A stretch of DNA of 64,000 bases from Geosiphon pyriformis (Eukaryota > Glomeromycota > Glomeromycetes > Archaeosporales > Geosiphonaceae), in NCBI GenBank assembly GCA_016748015.1, contig JAAOMT010000597.1:200351-264350 (forward strand), written 5' to 3'. The position numbers and the translations under genes were made by a program. How positions within the stretch are numbered: the stretch's first letter is position 1; every line of letters begins with the position of its first letter. Below are positions 1 through 11,379 of this stretch, in pieces. The notes beneath the pieces were generated by a model, which was given only the letters and a program-made list of their open reading frames with translations, did no database searches and was not told where the DNA came from.

Positions 1-500
1 TAATTTTGAAATATGATGTATAGTCAATAAATTGTTCTAATGTATAGTGTTGAATTTGTTTTTTTCCTAATAAAGTCTTTAATTTGTTGTATTATTTCTT
101 GATTGAATATTTTCCTAGATTTGTCAATATATAATTTCTGAATATTCAGCTTTTGTTCCAATTGATAGTAATAATATAGTATTCGAAATTATTTTGTTTA
201 TTGCTTCCAATTTTCTTTTATTAGTTCTATTATTGGAATTATAATGGGTATTTTTCCAAATATATTCTTTACTTTTTCTATTATCTTATCTGATTAGTGT
301 CTTGTTTGGTTCTATAATTATTGATATGATGTAGTTTTTTTTTTTCTGTTTATTTAAATATTCTGGTAGCAAATAATCTGGTAATTAATAACAATTTTTA
401 TTTCTATTTGTTGTTGATTCAAGGCTTGGAGTAGTTGTTGAGCCATTGTGTGGATGTGATTTGGTATTTTTATCTTCTATTGTTGTTTTTGTTGCATATA
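1..500 (-). pseudogene. Element A ORF3 remnant
   Basis: Downstream of A's integrase on the minus strand, the translation is full of stops but keeps short blocks resembling the ORF3 found after integrase in the other elements. Function is unknown. It is recognised mainly by position and weak similarity, and its end lies outside the window. Confidence 0.45.
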
Positions 501-529
501 CTATGTTTTTATATATTCTTTTATTTAAT

Positions 530-1545
530 TAATTTGACATGTTTGTATTGATAATTATGATTGGTTCTAGATCTTATGAAATCTCATCTGGTTGGATTAG
601 TATTTATTGTACTCTTAGTTGTGAAATATTACTGGTGAATAATGATGTTGTGTTGTAATATGGTTTCAGTTGATCTTTATGTGCTGTTTTAGCTAAGATT
701 TTGTTGTCTTATCTTAGTTTATAAGTTCTATTTTCTAGAATTTTTTCAATATAGAATAATCCATTTTATTTGGGATCAAATTTTCTATTCCATTGTTTTT
801 CTACTTTGGTATAATGTAAAAATACTTTGTTTCTAATCTTAAATTTAACTGGTTTGACTGGTAGTTGGCTATCATGTCACTTTTTTTGCTTTTTTTATGA
901 CTTTTATATATTGTTAGCTCCTTTTTGTCTTTTGTTTTCTAGAGTTTTTATTAAGTCATATGTTTTTTTTAGCAATGTTTCTTAAAAGTTGTCTTCTATT
1001 ATTGGTTCAGTTGAATATGTATTGATTTCTATCTTAACTGGTAATGTTGCTGTTTTACTATAAACAAGTTTAAATAGTGCTGTTTGTGTAATATCTTGTT
1101 TTATTGTCCAATAAGTAAATAGTACTGATGGTATAAACAAATCTCATTCATTCCGGTTTTTTTAACTGATTTTGGCTATTGCTTCACACAATGTTCTGTT
1201 GAATTTTTCTACTAAACCATTTGTTTGAAGATGATATGATGATAATAATAGTTTTTTGATTTTAAATCTTTGGCTTAATTCTGTTAATGTTCTGTTTACA
1301 AAGTGAGTTCCTTGATCTGATAACAATTTTTTTGAACATTTATGCCAACAAATTAAATTTTAATGAATGAATTCAGCTATAAATTCTGCATCTGCTCTTT
1401 AAATTGCCTTTGCTTTTGGCTATTTAGTGAAATAATCTATGGCCACTATTATATAAAAATTGCTTTTGCTGGTTATTGTTAACAGTCTGACTAAGTTAAT
1501 TCCAATTTGATCAAATGGGTGTCCTACTTTAATTGGTCTTAATAG
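530..1545 (-). pseudogene. pol: Element A integrase, catalytic core and C-terminal part
   Basis: Reading leftwards from 1545, the frame gives the start of the core with the first catalytic Asp changed to Asn (IGINLV instead of IGIDLV). The second Asp is intact in LLSDQGTHF near 1315, and the Glu is intact in TNGLVEKFN near 1205. A basic C-terminal domain near 780-850 contains VFLHYTKVEKQW, the chromodomain-free C-terminus of Ty3-type integrases. TAG and TAA replace Trp and Gln codons near 1390-1430. The N-terminal zinc-binding part is at 60316-60715, separated by the insertion of B. It is inactive. Confidence 0.85.
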
Positions 1546-2428
1546 TATTACTTATAGAATATAGAAAGTATATTAGCATAAATTAACCAATCAGAAGTAG
1601 TCATAGTAGATGTGGAATTTCAGGATTTCTTTTAAGAGGAATTGCAGGATTTCAGGAATTTTAGGATTCTCATACAAGGAATCACAGAATTCCAGAATTT
1701 CAAGATTTCTTCAAAGAGATTATAAAATTACAGAAATTTCAGGATTTTTGGTGTAAAAAATTGAGGAATTGAGGAATCTCAATTATGTATATATAGTGAT
1801 AGCATTAGAAGAAAAAAAGACAAGACCGCATCGACAAGGCAAAATTAGAAGTAAACTTTTCAGTTTAGATTTAATAAAAACAATCTTTTTATTTACAAAA
1901 ATTAATAAATAACTATTCATTATATCAAATTCACTTTTCACTATTGACTCTTCATGTTGATAGTAATTGATACTTAATCATACTGAAACAATAGCTCTTG
2001 ATCATAGCTATTGACAGAATACTAATTTTTTATTGTCTTGGCTTATTTTTTTATTTTTTTTTATTTTTTTTGGTTATTTTTTTTTGTTGTTTACTAAGTA
2101 AAGTTAAAAGAGTAAAGTGCTAAATTATTGACATCAAGGATAGCTTGATAAAAGACCCCAAAGGAATGGTATAGAATTGATAATTTATAAATAGCTTACC
2201 AGAAGGGCATCTCTGTCAAATTACTGGCCACTACACTGAGAAAAAAATTTGACAGAATTGCAATTCCAGAAGGTTACTAAAACATTATTGAATCTTTGTT
2301 CATTATACAAAAAACTTAACCAAAATCTTCAGACAACCAAAACCTTCAGAACGACATCAGTATATCAATTGAACACCAAGTTATGGGTTTGTTATTTGAT
2401 TTGAGACCCCAAATAATCACTTGTAACA
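1546..2428 (+). repeat. Element B 5' LTR
   Basis: It starts TATTACTTATAG (TGTTAC with one G-to-A change) and ends TTGTAACA. It holds GGAATTCC/GGATTTC-type tandem repeats in U3 (about 1616-1780), a TATA box at 1788-1795, a CAATAGCT...AGCTATTG inverted repeat at 1989-2013, a T-rich tract at 2040-2090 and the shared block around TAGCTTACCAGAAGGGC near 2190. The 3' copy is the same type. Confidence 0.9.
1788..1795 (+). promoter_or_regulatory. TATA box of element B 5' LTR
   Basis: TATATATA lies about 240 bp into the LTR after the U3 repeats. The same block recurs in the C and H LTRs, so it is the likely U3 promoter. Confidence 0.6.
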
Positions 2429-2430
2429 TT

Positions 2431-2446
2431 TGGTGCTTTCTGTGAA
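2431..2446 (+). other. Primer-binding site of element B
   Basis: TGGTGCTTTCTGTGAA begins two bases after the LTR. It starts with TGG, complementary to a tRNA CCA end, and differs from the TGGTGCTCCCTGT of related elements by C-to-T changes. The tRNA cannot be named from the sequence alone. Confidence 0.75.
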
Positions 2447-2489
2447 GTATAATCTTACAGAGAACCAGCACCAACAACAATCATCCAAA

Positions 2490-3370
2490 AGTAGCAGAAT
2501 CAGAAATAATAGAGACAAACTATTTAGGATTTGCTAAATCCTTATTTTAACAGTACAGCCAACAATTGGACTTAACCAACAACCATTATTCAACAGAATT
2601 AGTCTTCAACTTTTATGTCAACAAAAAAATCACAAATTTTCTGAAAAGACCAGTTAACATTGAATCAGCAAGAGAAAATTTCTATACAGAATTAATCCAA
2701 CATACCAGCTTATTATGAAATTACAGTTTTGCACCAATCATTAGAGAAATTAATCAAGAAATTGAAAGATACACTCAACAACAATTTCCTATTACTTATG
2801 CAAATAAGAGTAAAGGAAAGTTACAAACACCAACAGCAACCCCAAAAGAAATACAATTACTAATGTGGAAGAAACAAAGAATTGAATCTCCACTATATCC
2901 ATTATATCATCACACACTCAAAAGTACCATCAATATTGTATCAGCAGGTACATTCACATTAAATATGACATTAATATTTAAATGATATCCATTTCAAAAT
3001 AAACAAAAGAAAGCAGAATTATTGAGAACTTATGGCAATTACTTTGAAGAATTCAAATCATAATCCCTAACACCATCAGGATTTTGATCACCACTATTTC
3101 AACCAAATTTCAGAACCATGAGTTTTTGAGAGATAACCAAATTGGAAAAAGAGAAAGATGACAATCAAAAATTTAATTACCAGAATCTGATTGTAGAAAA
3201 CCCAGAAGTTGAAACCCCGAATATTCAAACTCAAGAAAATTAGAACAATTCCAACTCCAATAATTAGAAACATCAGAACAATCCAAATCTTGACATAATT
3301 AATTACTAAAACTTATCTCCAGTAATCATGATTGATTCACCACTAGTCTTACCAATTGCTGAACAATAAC
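2490..3370 (+). pseudogene. gag: Element B Gag N-terminal domain
   Basis: The translation contains the family's N-terminal Gag block: a helical segment resembling LGFAKS, a region ending VFNFYVNKKI, then RPVNIESARENFYTELIQ. The same block occurs in C (6545) and H (47651). The frame is broken by TAA/TAG at Gln codons and by TGA near 2983, where H has CGA (Arg). No ATG starts the block; the aligned first codon is GTA. The role is presumably structural, and I recognise no named domain in this part. Confidence 0.7.
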
Positions 3371-3449
3371 AACAATTACTACTACCACTCTAGCAGCAAC
3401 TATAACAGCAATCCCAACCACAACTGCAGCAACAACTACCACTAACACT

Positions 3450-4225
3450 GATGGCATATGCCCCTATTGCCAAATTAAAAAAATTTATTGGCAAAGAAGA
3501 TAATGTTCAAGTTTGGCTTAATAACATTACCAAAGCAATTACTGCTAACAATTAGAACAATACCAAAGCCCTACAGATCATTCTATACTTTTTGCAAGAT
3601 ACCACCAATTTATGGTATTAAAGCTTAATCAACAAACCTGTCACCTTTGACACATTTAAAATGGAGTTTTTGAAATATTTTAGCAATTATAATAATATTA
3701 ACTGCTTAGCCAATATTTTTACTATCATTAAACAAAAGAAAACTAAAGCAGTTACTACCTATTTAGGATGCTTTCATAGAAATTTACACCAAATACAAGC
3801 AATTAACATGAATTATTTTACAGTGCCACAGATTCTGAACCAGTTCATTTATGGATTACGCAGTAGCATTCTTCAATGTGTACATCCAATGCATCCGCAA
3901 ACTCTCCAAGATGCAGTTACTAATGCATGAGATTTTGAATTTACTGAGCTTGAAGCCAATTATGTCCAAGCCATAAATCTAGTAATGAATAAATTATCTG
4001 ACTTGGATTTCAAATTAAAGCAATTCAGTAAATTAATCAATCAAAAATTAGAGGGATACTTAGCTAACAACAATTAGACAATTTATTAACCTCTTCAATG
4101 ACACAATAATCAATCACATCCAAAATTAATCATGTCTATCATTATCAACCAATCAACAGTGGCAACCAGAAATGTGTGTTTGCTACTATTGTGGTAAACA
4201 AGGACATCTGCAATTTGAATGTTAT
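3450..4225 (+). pseudogene. gag: Element B Gag capsid and CCHC zinc knuckle
   Basis: This is the capsid core typical of Ty3-type Gag (AKLKKFIGKEDNVQVWLNNI ... TYLGCFHRNL ... ILNQFIYGL). It ends in a CCHC knuckle, CYYCGKQGHLQFEC, near 4174-4215, which would bind genomic RNA. Stops replace Trp (near 3555, 3615) and Arg (TGA at about 3928, shared with C). An intact stretch runs 3661-3930. Confidence 0.8.
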
Positions 4226-4239
4226 AAAAGGATAAGCAA

Positions 4240-5270
4240 TTAATGATTGGGAAATCAATATTAAAACTCCAATTGCCAGTTTTAAACTCTGAGTTACCAA
4301 CCAAACCCAGAACTGTATCATCAAAATTACTTATCAATGATGCAGCAACCAATATATCAACTGCCAATATATCAGACTTTGACACCTATAATATATTAAC
4401 CACAGTCATAAGTAATATACCAACCTCAGCAAATTCAAACACCACCACAAAATCTAACTCCAATGTTACATGGAAACCAAAAACTGAGATCCATTCAACA
4501 AAACTGGAGATTGGCAATGATTGTTCATTAACCAATTCCCAGTTCATCCACCCAACAATCAAAAGCACACTAGTGGAGTTTAGGAACTGAATACACCCAA
4601 AACCCAAATTCCCAACACTATTTAAGTTTTCTGGTAACTCCAGAAGACACCACATTCAACAAACTAAAACCCAACCAAAAACAATCATTGACTAGCAACA
4701 TATCTCCAGCTACTGTTATCAATAATAAATCTCTAGCAGCAATTTTTTCTTTCAAACTCAAGGAAATCACACCAATTCCATTATTTAGTGGAGCTGCTCT
4801 AGAAAAAAAACCCATTATTACAATGTACACTAATGCTAAAGTCGATGAACAGGCTATCAAACTGATTCTAAACAGTGGTTCAACAGGCAGTATTATCACA
4901 CAGCAACTCATGGACCAATTAGGTTACCAAGTTGATTGTGCTGCTAGTGCCAGAATTATCATGGCTAATAGAGCCACAAAGACTCCTATCAGCAAAATTA
5001 ATAACTTCTTTTTTGAAGTTAATGATATTACTGTACCAATCAAAGTTCTAGTGATGAAAGCTACCCAGTACCAAGTTCTTATTAGTAATAACTGGCTAGT
5101 CAAAACCAATACTATACTTGACTGAACTATACAAAAGCTCCAACTTAGTCAGAATAATTAACACACACATGTACCAGCCATGTACAGTTATTTCAAAATG
5201 AATACTAATCCAGCACCATTCATAGAATTGGAAAAAAAAAAACCTACTTAGAAAGCCTACCAAGTCTTAT
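4240..5270 (+). pseudogene. pol: Element B linker and aspartic protease
   Basis: A Gln/Pro/Tyr-rich linker (about 4240-4680) precedes a retropepsin-like protease with an open frame 4688-5125. The flap side reads LFSGAALEKKP, and the active-site region reads LILNSGSTGS. The catalytic Asp is therefore Asn (a single G-to-A change), so the protease is inactive. The later block VLISNNWLVKTN matches the usual ALVGNDWLxKxN. Later stops break the link to the zinc-finger domain. Confidence 0.8.
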
Positions 5271-5384
5271 GGACCAACACTGATCATAACAAACTACTAC
5301 TAATACTCTCTTGGGATAACAAAAGAAAAGGAAAAGAAGAAGACATACCTGAAAAAACCGGAAAAGAGAGTATTTACATGAGCC

Positions 5385-5621
5385 AATAGAAAAGTCATTA
5401 TATATACCCCTCAAATGCAAGGACTGTAAAAAAAAACTTTCCTCTATGAGAGCTTGGATTACATTTAATAAAGACTATTGGACAAGAACTCACTATTATT
5501 GCAAGCCATGCCATAGAGAATGCTATGGCTATCCAAAAAAATAAGAAAAGTGGGACAATGAACTATGTCTCACTTGTAGTGAACAGTTACTCAACAAAAA
5601 AATGTGGAATGACATTTCTAG
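5385..5621 (+). pseudogene. Element B cysteine-rich domain, part 1 (cut by element C)
   Basis: This encodes the first Cys pairs of the unnamed zinc-finger-like domain (LKCKDCKKKLSSMRAW, then YYCKPCHREC, then CLTCSEQLLNKKMW). It stops at 5621, where C inserted, and continues at 15789. The duplicated target is CTAG (5618-5621) / CTGG (15789-15792). Confidence 0.75.
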
Positions 5622-5694
5622 TGTTACTCATAGAAAAGGAAAACAGATATAGAAAAATAGTAGACCAATAGGAGAGTAGTAGTTAGCATGTGAG

Positions 5695-5890
5695 CACATT
5701 GCTCAGCAATGTGGAGCAATGTCAGAAAGTATGGCACATTGTTCAGCAATGTGGAGCAATGTTAGAAATTATGGCACATCATTCAGCAATATAGAGCAAT
5801 GTCAAGAAAATATGGCATATTGCTCAGCAATGTGAGCATTGCTTGAGAAATTATAACACATTGCTTGGAAATGTGAGCAATTTTGTAGAA
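5695..5890 (+). repeat. Tandem 40-bp repeats in element C U3
   Basis: About five diverged units each start CACATTG and contain the palindrome CATTGCTCAGCAATG followed by TGGAGCAATG. The equivalent array in the 3' LTR is 14980-15175. They may be enhancer-like protein-binding sites. Confidence 0.8.
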
Positions 5891-5901
5891 CCCAAATTAT
5901 G

Positions 5902-5909
5902 TATATATA
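5902..5909 (+). promoter_or_regulatory. TATA box of element C 5' LTR
   Basis: TATATATA follows directly after the U3 repeats; the 3' LTR copy is at 15187-15194. Confidence 0.6.
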
Positions 5910-6483
5910 GTGATAGCATTAGAAGTAGAAAGGACAGACCTCTCAGTTTAGATTTGATCTAAGCAACCTTCCATTTACAAAAATCAATAAATAATTATTC
6001 ACCATTTCAATCTACTCTCCACTATCAACACTTCAACCACATAAGAACAATAGCTCTTAATTATAGCTATTGACAGGATACTAACTTGCAATTGCTTTCA
6101 TTTATTTCTTTATTTTTTTCTTTTATTTCTTTTGTTTTGTCATTTTGTTGGTTTTACTAAACTGATTAAAAATTAAGTGCTGAGTTATTGATGTCAAAGA
6201 TAGTCTGGTAAAAGACCCCAAAGGAAGGGTATAGAAATTGAGAATTTAAGAATAGCTTACCAGAAGGGCATCTCTGCCAAGATTATTGGCCACCATGTTA
6301 AGAAAAAAATTTGACAGAATTGCAATTCCAGGAGGCTACAGAAAAGACAATACTTGAATCTCTGTCTATTATACAAAGGACACCACAACAAAACTTTCAG
6401 ATATTGACACCAGAATACCAACCCAGCACCAAGTTACAGATTTGTTATTTGACTTGAGATTCCAAATAATCATCTGTAACATT

Positions 6484-6500
6484 TAGTGCTCCCTGTGAGG
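6484..6500 (+). other. Primer-binding site of element C
   Basis: TAGTGCTCCCTGTGAGG, where the expected TGG start has become TAG by one G-to-A change. It is the same PBS class as B, D, F and H. Confidence 0.7.
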
Positions 6501-6544
6501 TATAATCCTATAGAGAACCAGCACCAACTACACTTATTCCAAAA

Positions 6545-7456
6545 GTGGCAGAATCAGAAAGTATAGGAGCAAACCATTTAAGATTTGCAAAATCTTTATT
6601 TCAACACTACTGTCAACACTTAGGATTAAACCAAAATCATATATCAGTGGAATCAGTCTTCAATTTCTACATTAATGAGAGAATTGCATATTTGTTAAGA
6701 ACACCAGTAAACACTGAATCAGCAAGAGAAACTTTTTACCACAAATTAATCCAAAACACCAGCCTACCAACAAATTATAATTTTGCATCCATCATTACTG
6801 AGATTAATAAAGAAATTGAACATTACACACAACAAAGATACCTAATCACTTATGCTAGTAAAGGCAAAGGAAAATTACAAACACCAGCAGTGACACTAAA
6901 ACAAATACAACCACCCACTTGGAAGAAAACCAGAGTTAAATCACCAACAAATTCATTATACCACTATATACCTGGAAGTGCTATCAGCATTACATCAACA
7001 GGCATATCCACATCACATGTAACATTAATCTTTAGATGATTTCCATTTCAGAGTAAACAAAAGAAAGAAGATCTTCTAAGACCATACAGTGTGTATTTTG
7101 AAGGATTTAAGTCCCAATTACCAACACCATCAGGACTTCAATCTCCACCACCCCAACTAGATTTTGGAACCGTGAGTTCCTGGGAAGTAATGGAATTGAA
7201 GAAAGAACAAGAAGAAAAAGAAGAAGAAGAATCTGAAGATCAAGAATTTACTTACCAGAACCCGATCCCAGAGAATCCGAACATTGAAATCCTGAATTTC
7301 CAGACTCAGCAAAATCTAAATTTAGAAAATCTGGAAATTGAAACTCCGAATTTTCAAATGCAGCCAAATCAGAATAACCAAAACCCTGACTTAATTAATC
7401 AACAAAACTTACCTTCTGGAATTATCATTAATCAGCCACTAGCTGAACTCATATGA
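6545..7456 (+). pseudogene. gag: Element C Gag N-terminal domain
   Basis: Two open stretches in one frame (6545-7039 and 7091-7456) are separated by TGA at about 7037, where H has CGA in GRFPFQS. The first encodes FAKSLFQHYCQHLGLNQNH, then TPVNTESARETFYHKLIQN and a segment ending PPTWKK. The second is a Pro/Asn/Gln/Glu-rich linker with Glu runs. The open frame begins at GTG, and no in-frame ATG precedes it after the upstream stop. Likely a structural Gag domain; no named family recognised. Confidence 0.75.
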
Positions 7457-7464
7457 CAGCCATC

Positions 7465-8335
7465 CTAACAACTGCTTTAACAAATTCATCAGCTGCCTAT
7501 ACCACAACAACAACAACAAATGGCATATGCACCAATTGCAAAGCTTGATAAATTCACCGGTGAAGAAGACGATGCCCAAGTCTGGCTGAATGATGTAGCT
7601 AAAGCAATTACAGCCAATAACTGGGATGATGCTAGAGCCATGTAAGCAATTTTTTACTTTCTTCAGGACACTGCCGATGCATGGTACCAAAGTCTTGTCA
7701 TCAAACCCCAAAATTTTAATGAATTCAAAACTGAATTTTTAAGGTACTTTAGTAACAATAATAGCATCAACAAGTTAGCCAACACCTTCACCACAATCAA
7801 ACAAGGGGAAACTGAAGCAGTTATTACTTACTTGGGACAGTTCCACAGGAACCTATGCCAAATTCAAGCAATCCAAGCTGACTATTTTACAGCACCACAA
7901 ATTCTAAACCAGTTCATCTGTGGATTGCACAATAGCATCCTCCAACGTGTACACCCAATGCACTCACAAACTCTCCAGGATGCAGTTACCAATGCATGAG
8001 ATTTTGAAGCAGCTGAACTAGAAGCCAATTATGCTCAAGCTATAAATCTGGTTATGAATGAATCATCTGGATTGGATTCCAAATTAAAACAATTCAGTGA
8101 TTCAATTAATCAGAAATTGAAAGGATATTTAGCTAACAATTGTGCAATATATCAACCACCACAATGACGCAATAATTCTGAAAACACGGATCATTTCCAG
8201 AATTAGTCATGTTCAACATCTTCAACCAATCAACAGTGGCAGCAAGAAATGCATATTTGCCACTATTGTGGTAAACAAGAACATTTGCAATTTGAATGTC
8301 GAAAAAAGATAAGTGATCAGAGATCAGTTAATTAG
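7465..8335 (+). pseudogene. gag: Element C Gag capsid and CCHC knuckle
   Basis: The capsid core begins near MAYAPIAKLDKFTGEEDDAQ. A Ty3-type region with TYLGQFHRNLCQIQA and ILNQFICGL follows. The knuckle CHYCGKQEHLQFEC is at about 8258-8300. Stops include TAA at a Gln near 7650 and TGA at about 7996, the same Arg position as in B. It would form the particle shell and bind RNA in the cytoplasm. Confidence 0.8.
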
Positions 8336-8339
8336 TATT

Positions 8340-9360
8340 AAAACTTTGATTGCCAACTACAAACTCAGAATTACGTCAGTAATCAATCAAACTTAGCTCT
8401 ATATCAACAAGATTATCTACCTATAATACAGCCAATATATCAAACACCAATGATGCAACAATTATACTCATTTCTAGTCTATCAGCCTCCAGCAGCAATT
8501 TATTAACCACAGTTCCAACACAATTATCAGCCACAGTCTCAGGTAAATTATCTGCCCCAACAACATCAAACACCACCACAGAATTTATCTCAAAACAGAA
8601 CTCAAAGGCCGAGATTAATACAGCAAAGCTGGAGATTGTTAATGGTAATCTATCAACTGATTCCCAGTTCCACAGCACAACCATCAGGATCTTGACCATA
8701 GAATTTGGGCACTGAGTACACCCAAAACCCGAATTATCAGAACTATTTAAGTCTTCTGGTTACCCCAGAAGGCATTCCATTCAATAATCCAAAAACCAAC
8801 CAAAAACAATCACTCACCAACAACATACCTCCAGCCACCGTCACCAATGACAAATCACTAGCAGCAATTTTTCCATTCAAACTTGAAGAAACTACACCAG
8901 TCCCATTATTCAGTGGAGCTGCTCTTGACACCAAACCAATCACCACTATGTACACTGATGCCAAAGTTGATGGCTACTCTATCAAACTAATCCTAGATAG
9001 TGAATCAGCTGGCAGCATTATTACAAAGCAACTCATGGACCAATTAGGTTACCAAGTTAATTGCGCTGCCAGCACCAGAATCATAACTGCCAATGGAACA
9101 ACCAAAACTCTCATTGGTGAGATTGATGACTTCTCTATAAAAGTCAATGGCATTATTGTACCAATCAAAGAATTAGTTATGGAAGCCATCCAATACCAAG
9201 CACTTGTTGGTAATGATTGGCTATCTAAAACCAATGCATTGCTTGATTGGAATATGCAGAAGCTTCAAATCAGCCAGAATGGACAACACACATGTGTACT
9301 AACCATGTGTGGCTGGTACACAACTACCAACTTGATAGCACCACTCATAGAGTTCAAAAA
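8340..9360 (+). pseudogene. pol: Element C linker and aspartic protease
   Basis: A Gln/Tyr/Pro-rich linker precedes the retropepsin domain, which lies in an open frame from 8705. Markers are LFSGAALDTKP, LILDSESAGS and ALVGNDWLSKTN. The D-S/T-G triad reads DSE (GGA to GAA), so activity is doubtful. The open frame continues to 9745, but beyond about 9360 it leaves the true coding frame at a long A-run; the authentic continuation (WEAYQVSWAGEEHNKLPP) is in another frame. Confidence 0.8.
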
Positions 9361-9369
9361 AGAAAAAAA

Positions 9370-10500
9370 AAACCTACCTGGGAAGCTTATCAAGTGTCCT
9401 GGGCTGGTGAAGAACACAACAAGCTGCCACCAGTACCTTTGTGGGATGACAATAACAAGAAAAAAAAGAAAAGAGAAAAACTTATCTGGAATGCTGACCA
9501 AAACTGAGAAACCCACAATGATTAGGACAAATTATCAACAACTTGGGAATGGAAAGAGAATAAAAGAAAAGAAAAAGAGAAAGAGAAAGAAGAAAATTCC
9601 ATACCAACCCTTATTTACTCTACATATACGTATACAACATCACAATCAAGCTATTATTGCCCAAAACTCATATGCATCAATTGTGGCAAGAAATTGTTAT
9701 CAATGGGTGTGTGTTGTGACAACGAGGAGGAATACTCAACAGTGACCAAATTCTATTGTTGCACATGTGTCATAGAATGCTTTGAACATTCAAAACAAAA
9801 AGAAAAATGAGACAATGAACCATGCTTGGCTTGTAGAGAAACTCTTCTGGATAAAGGAATATAGAATGACATTCCTGGATGAAGAGGAACATATGACAAA
9901 TCATGTTAATACACGATTCTCATAAGTGATTGGGTAAGAAAAAGAATGCCTATAGACACCATCTGGAGACAAGCTGTCAAATGTCTGGACAAATGTCCAC
10001 ATGATGATGACAAAATCTGGTAAATGGCACTTGCCAAAATCAAAGGAGTGACCCCAGAAGAAATAAAAACAATCAAAGACAACCCACTTGAACCCATAGA
10101 ACTTGACTGGGATTCAAAACCAGTCATAAATCTACTAGATCCAGAACAATTCCACAAACACTACCAGGAATTAGCACCCACTAGAGAGGAACAAGAGCAA
10201 CAGTTAGAAGAAATTAATATTCGATTATGTGACTATTGTTTAATTCCCTGTGACTTCCAATATTGTAATAAGTATGATCTCATTTACAATCTACCACCAT
10301 GTATGATCTACACAATCCCAAAGGAAGAAGAACCAATCAGCAGCTGTGCATCAGAATCGGAATCAATTCCCAATCCCGATTCAGACTCCAACAATGATGA
10401 TAATAAAAATAACAGTTCCAGCTCTATTCAAAATGGCAATAACAATGACAATGATTCCAACTCAGATTCAAACTCCGATTCAAACTACAAACAATATATC
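9370..10500 (+). pseudogene. Element C cysteine-rich domain and Ser/Asn/Asp-rich linker
   Basis: Cys pairs occur in the order CINCGKKL, YCCTC, CLACRETL, then CLDKCPHD and CDYCLIPCDFQYC. The conserved segment PEQFHKHYQELAPTREEQEQ sits between them. From 10024 the frame is open and runs through a low-complexity tract of Ser, Asn and Asp (about 10340-10490) into the dUTPase. The spacing suggests a zinc-binding module. I do not recognise a named family. Equivalent domains occur in B, D, E and H. Confidence 0.7.
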
Positions 10501-11349
10501 ACACTTCCTGACCTCACTAAGGAGCAGGAACTAAAATGGTTCAGCAATAATAATGAAAGTATTATGTCAGAATGCATGCATGATACCAATACAGGGTTTG
10601 ATCTAAGATATCCTGGGAAAGATCCCATTAAATTGGAACCACATTCGCATACTTGCATCAATCTGAAAATAGCACTGGAAATTCTAATAACAACAATAGT
10701 TTAACTAGCATCCAGAAGTAGTTTAGCAAAAAAGAGAATTAACATTAGAGGAGGAATAATTGATGCAGAATATGTAAGAAATATCATTGCTATGCTACAA
10801 AATGATTCAGAAAAGGCATATACCATAGATCCAAATAAAAAGATAGCACAGGTAATATTTCTATCTCTAGTGAAAATAGCTCAATTAGTGTTAGTGAAAA
10901 ACAGAGAGGAATTAGGGATTACAGCTAGAGGAATACAGGGATTCGGATCAACAAGTAGAATAAATATACCAGTCAATATGACAGAAGAAGAAATTGTTGA
11001 CAAAGAAGAAATTATCTCAACCTGTCAAGCAATTTCCATTCCACCATATAACCAGTATATGTTAGCCATAAAAAAAGAAGTAAAAGATCAAGTTCAATTG
11101 TTTGAAGCAGAAGCCACTATTTGTGAATCAGGAGAGATTGGACTCACCAATCTCTACATCTCAGCCAACAGCCCCAAAAATATTAAAATTCTCATTCACA
11201 ACACAACTGGAAACATCATTGAAATACCAAAGAGAACCATCATTGAATATTTAACCACTGAAGTTGAGAATCAACCACCAAACCACATTCCAGATTTTTC
11301 ACAACTGTGTGAATATGTGAACATCATATTACAAACCATCTATGGATGA
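10501..11349 (+). pseudogene. Element C dUTPase and following linker
   Basis: Motif 1 is HDTNTGFDLR, motif 2 SRSSLAKKRI, motif 3 GGIIDAEYVRN (weakened), motif 4 NKKIAQVI and motif 5 GFGSTSRI. One stop (TAA near 10702) and a frame relation of two open pieces (10024-10704 and 10792-11349) interrupt it. dUTPase hydrolyses dUTP to dUMP and would limit uracil incorporation during reverse transcription. The tail from about 10990 is a beta-rich protease-RT linker ending IIEYLTTEVE. Confidence 0.85.
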
Positions 11350-11379
11350 AGTGAATGCTATCTGCTCCAACCAGAACAA

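Larger units (their letters stand above)
5622..6481 (+). repeat. Element C 5' LTR
   Basis: TGTTACTCATAG to CTGTAACA. U3 carries about five tandem 40-bp units (5695-5890). The R/U5 part (TATA box, CAATAGCT...AGCTATTG inverted repeat at 6048-6072, TAGCTTACCAGAAGGGC near 6255) matches B and H. U3 differs completely from theirs. Confidence 0.92.

Noticed and set aside
2040-2100. T-rich tract as a transcription terminator
   Set aside because: It is a conserved part of LTR R/U5 in this family. A terminator or polyadenylation role is possible but nothing in the sequence distinguishes it from composition.
5695-5890. Regular 40-bp repeats that might suggest a CRISPR array
   Set aside because: There are no unique spacers, the units are diverged tandem copies, they lie within an LTR and are duplicated in the other LTR of the same element.
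9360-9745. Lys-rich C-terminal extension of the C protease frame
   Set aside because: After an A-run indel the frame departs from the family sequence. The authentic continuation is in another frame, so the Lys-rich tail is an artefact.
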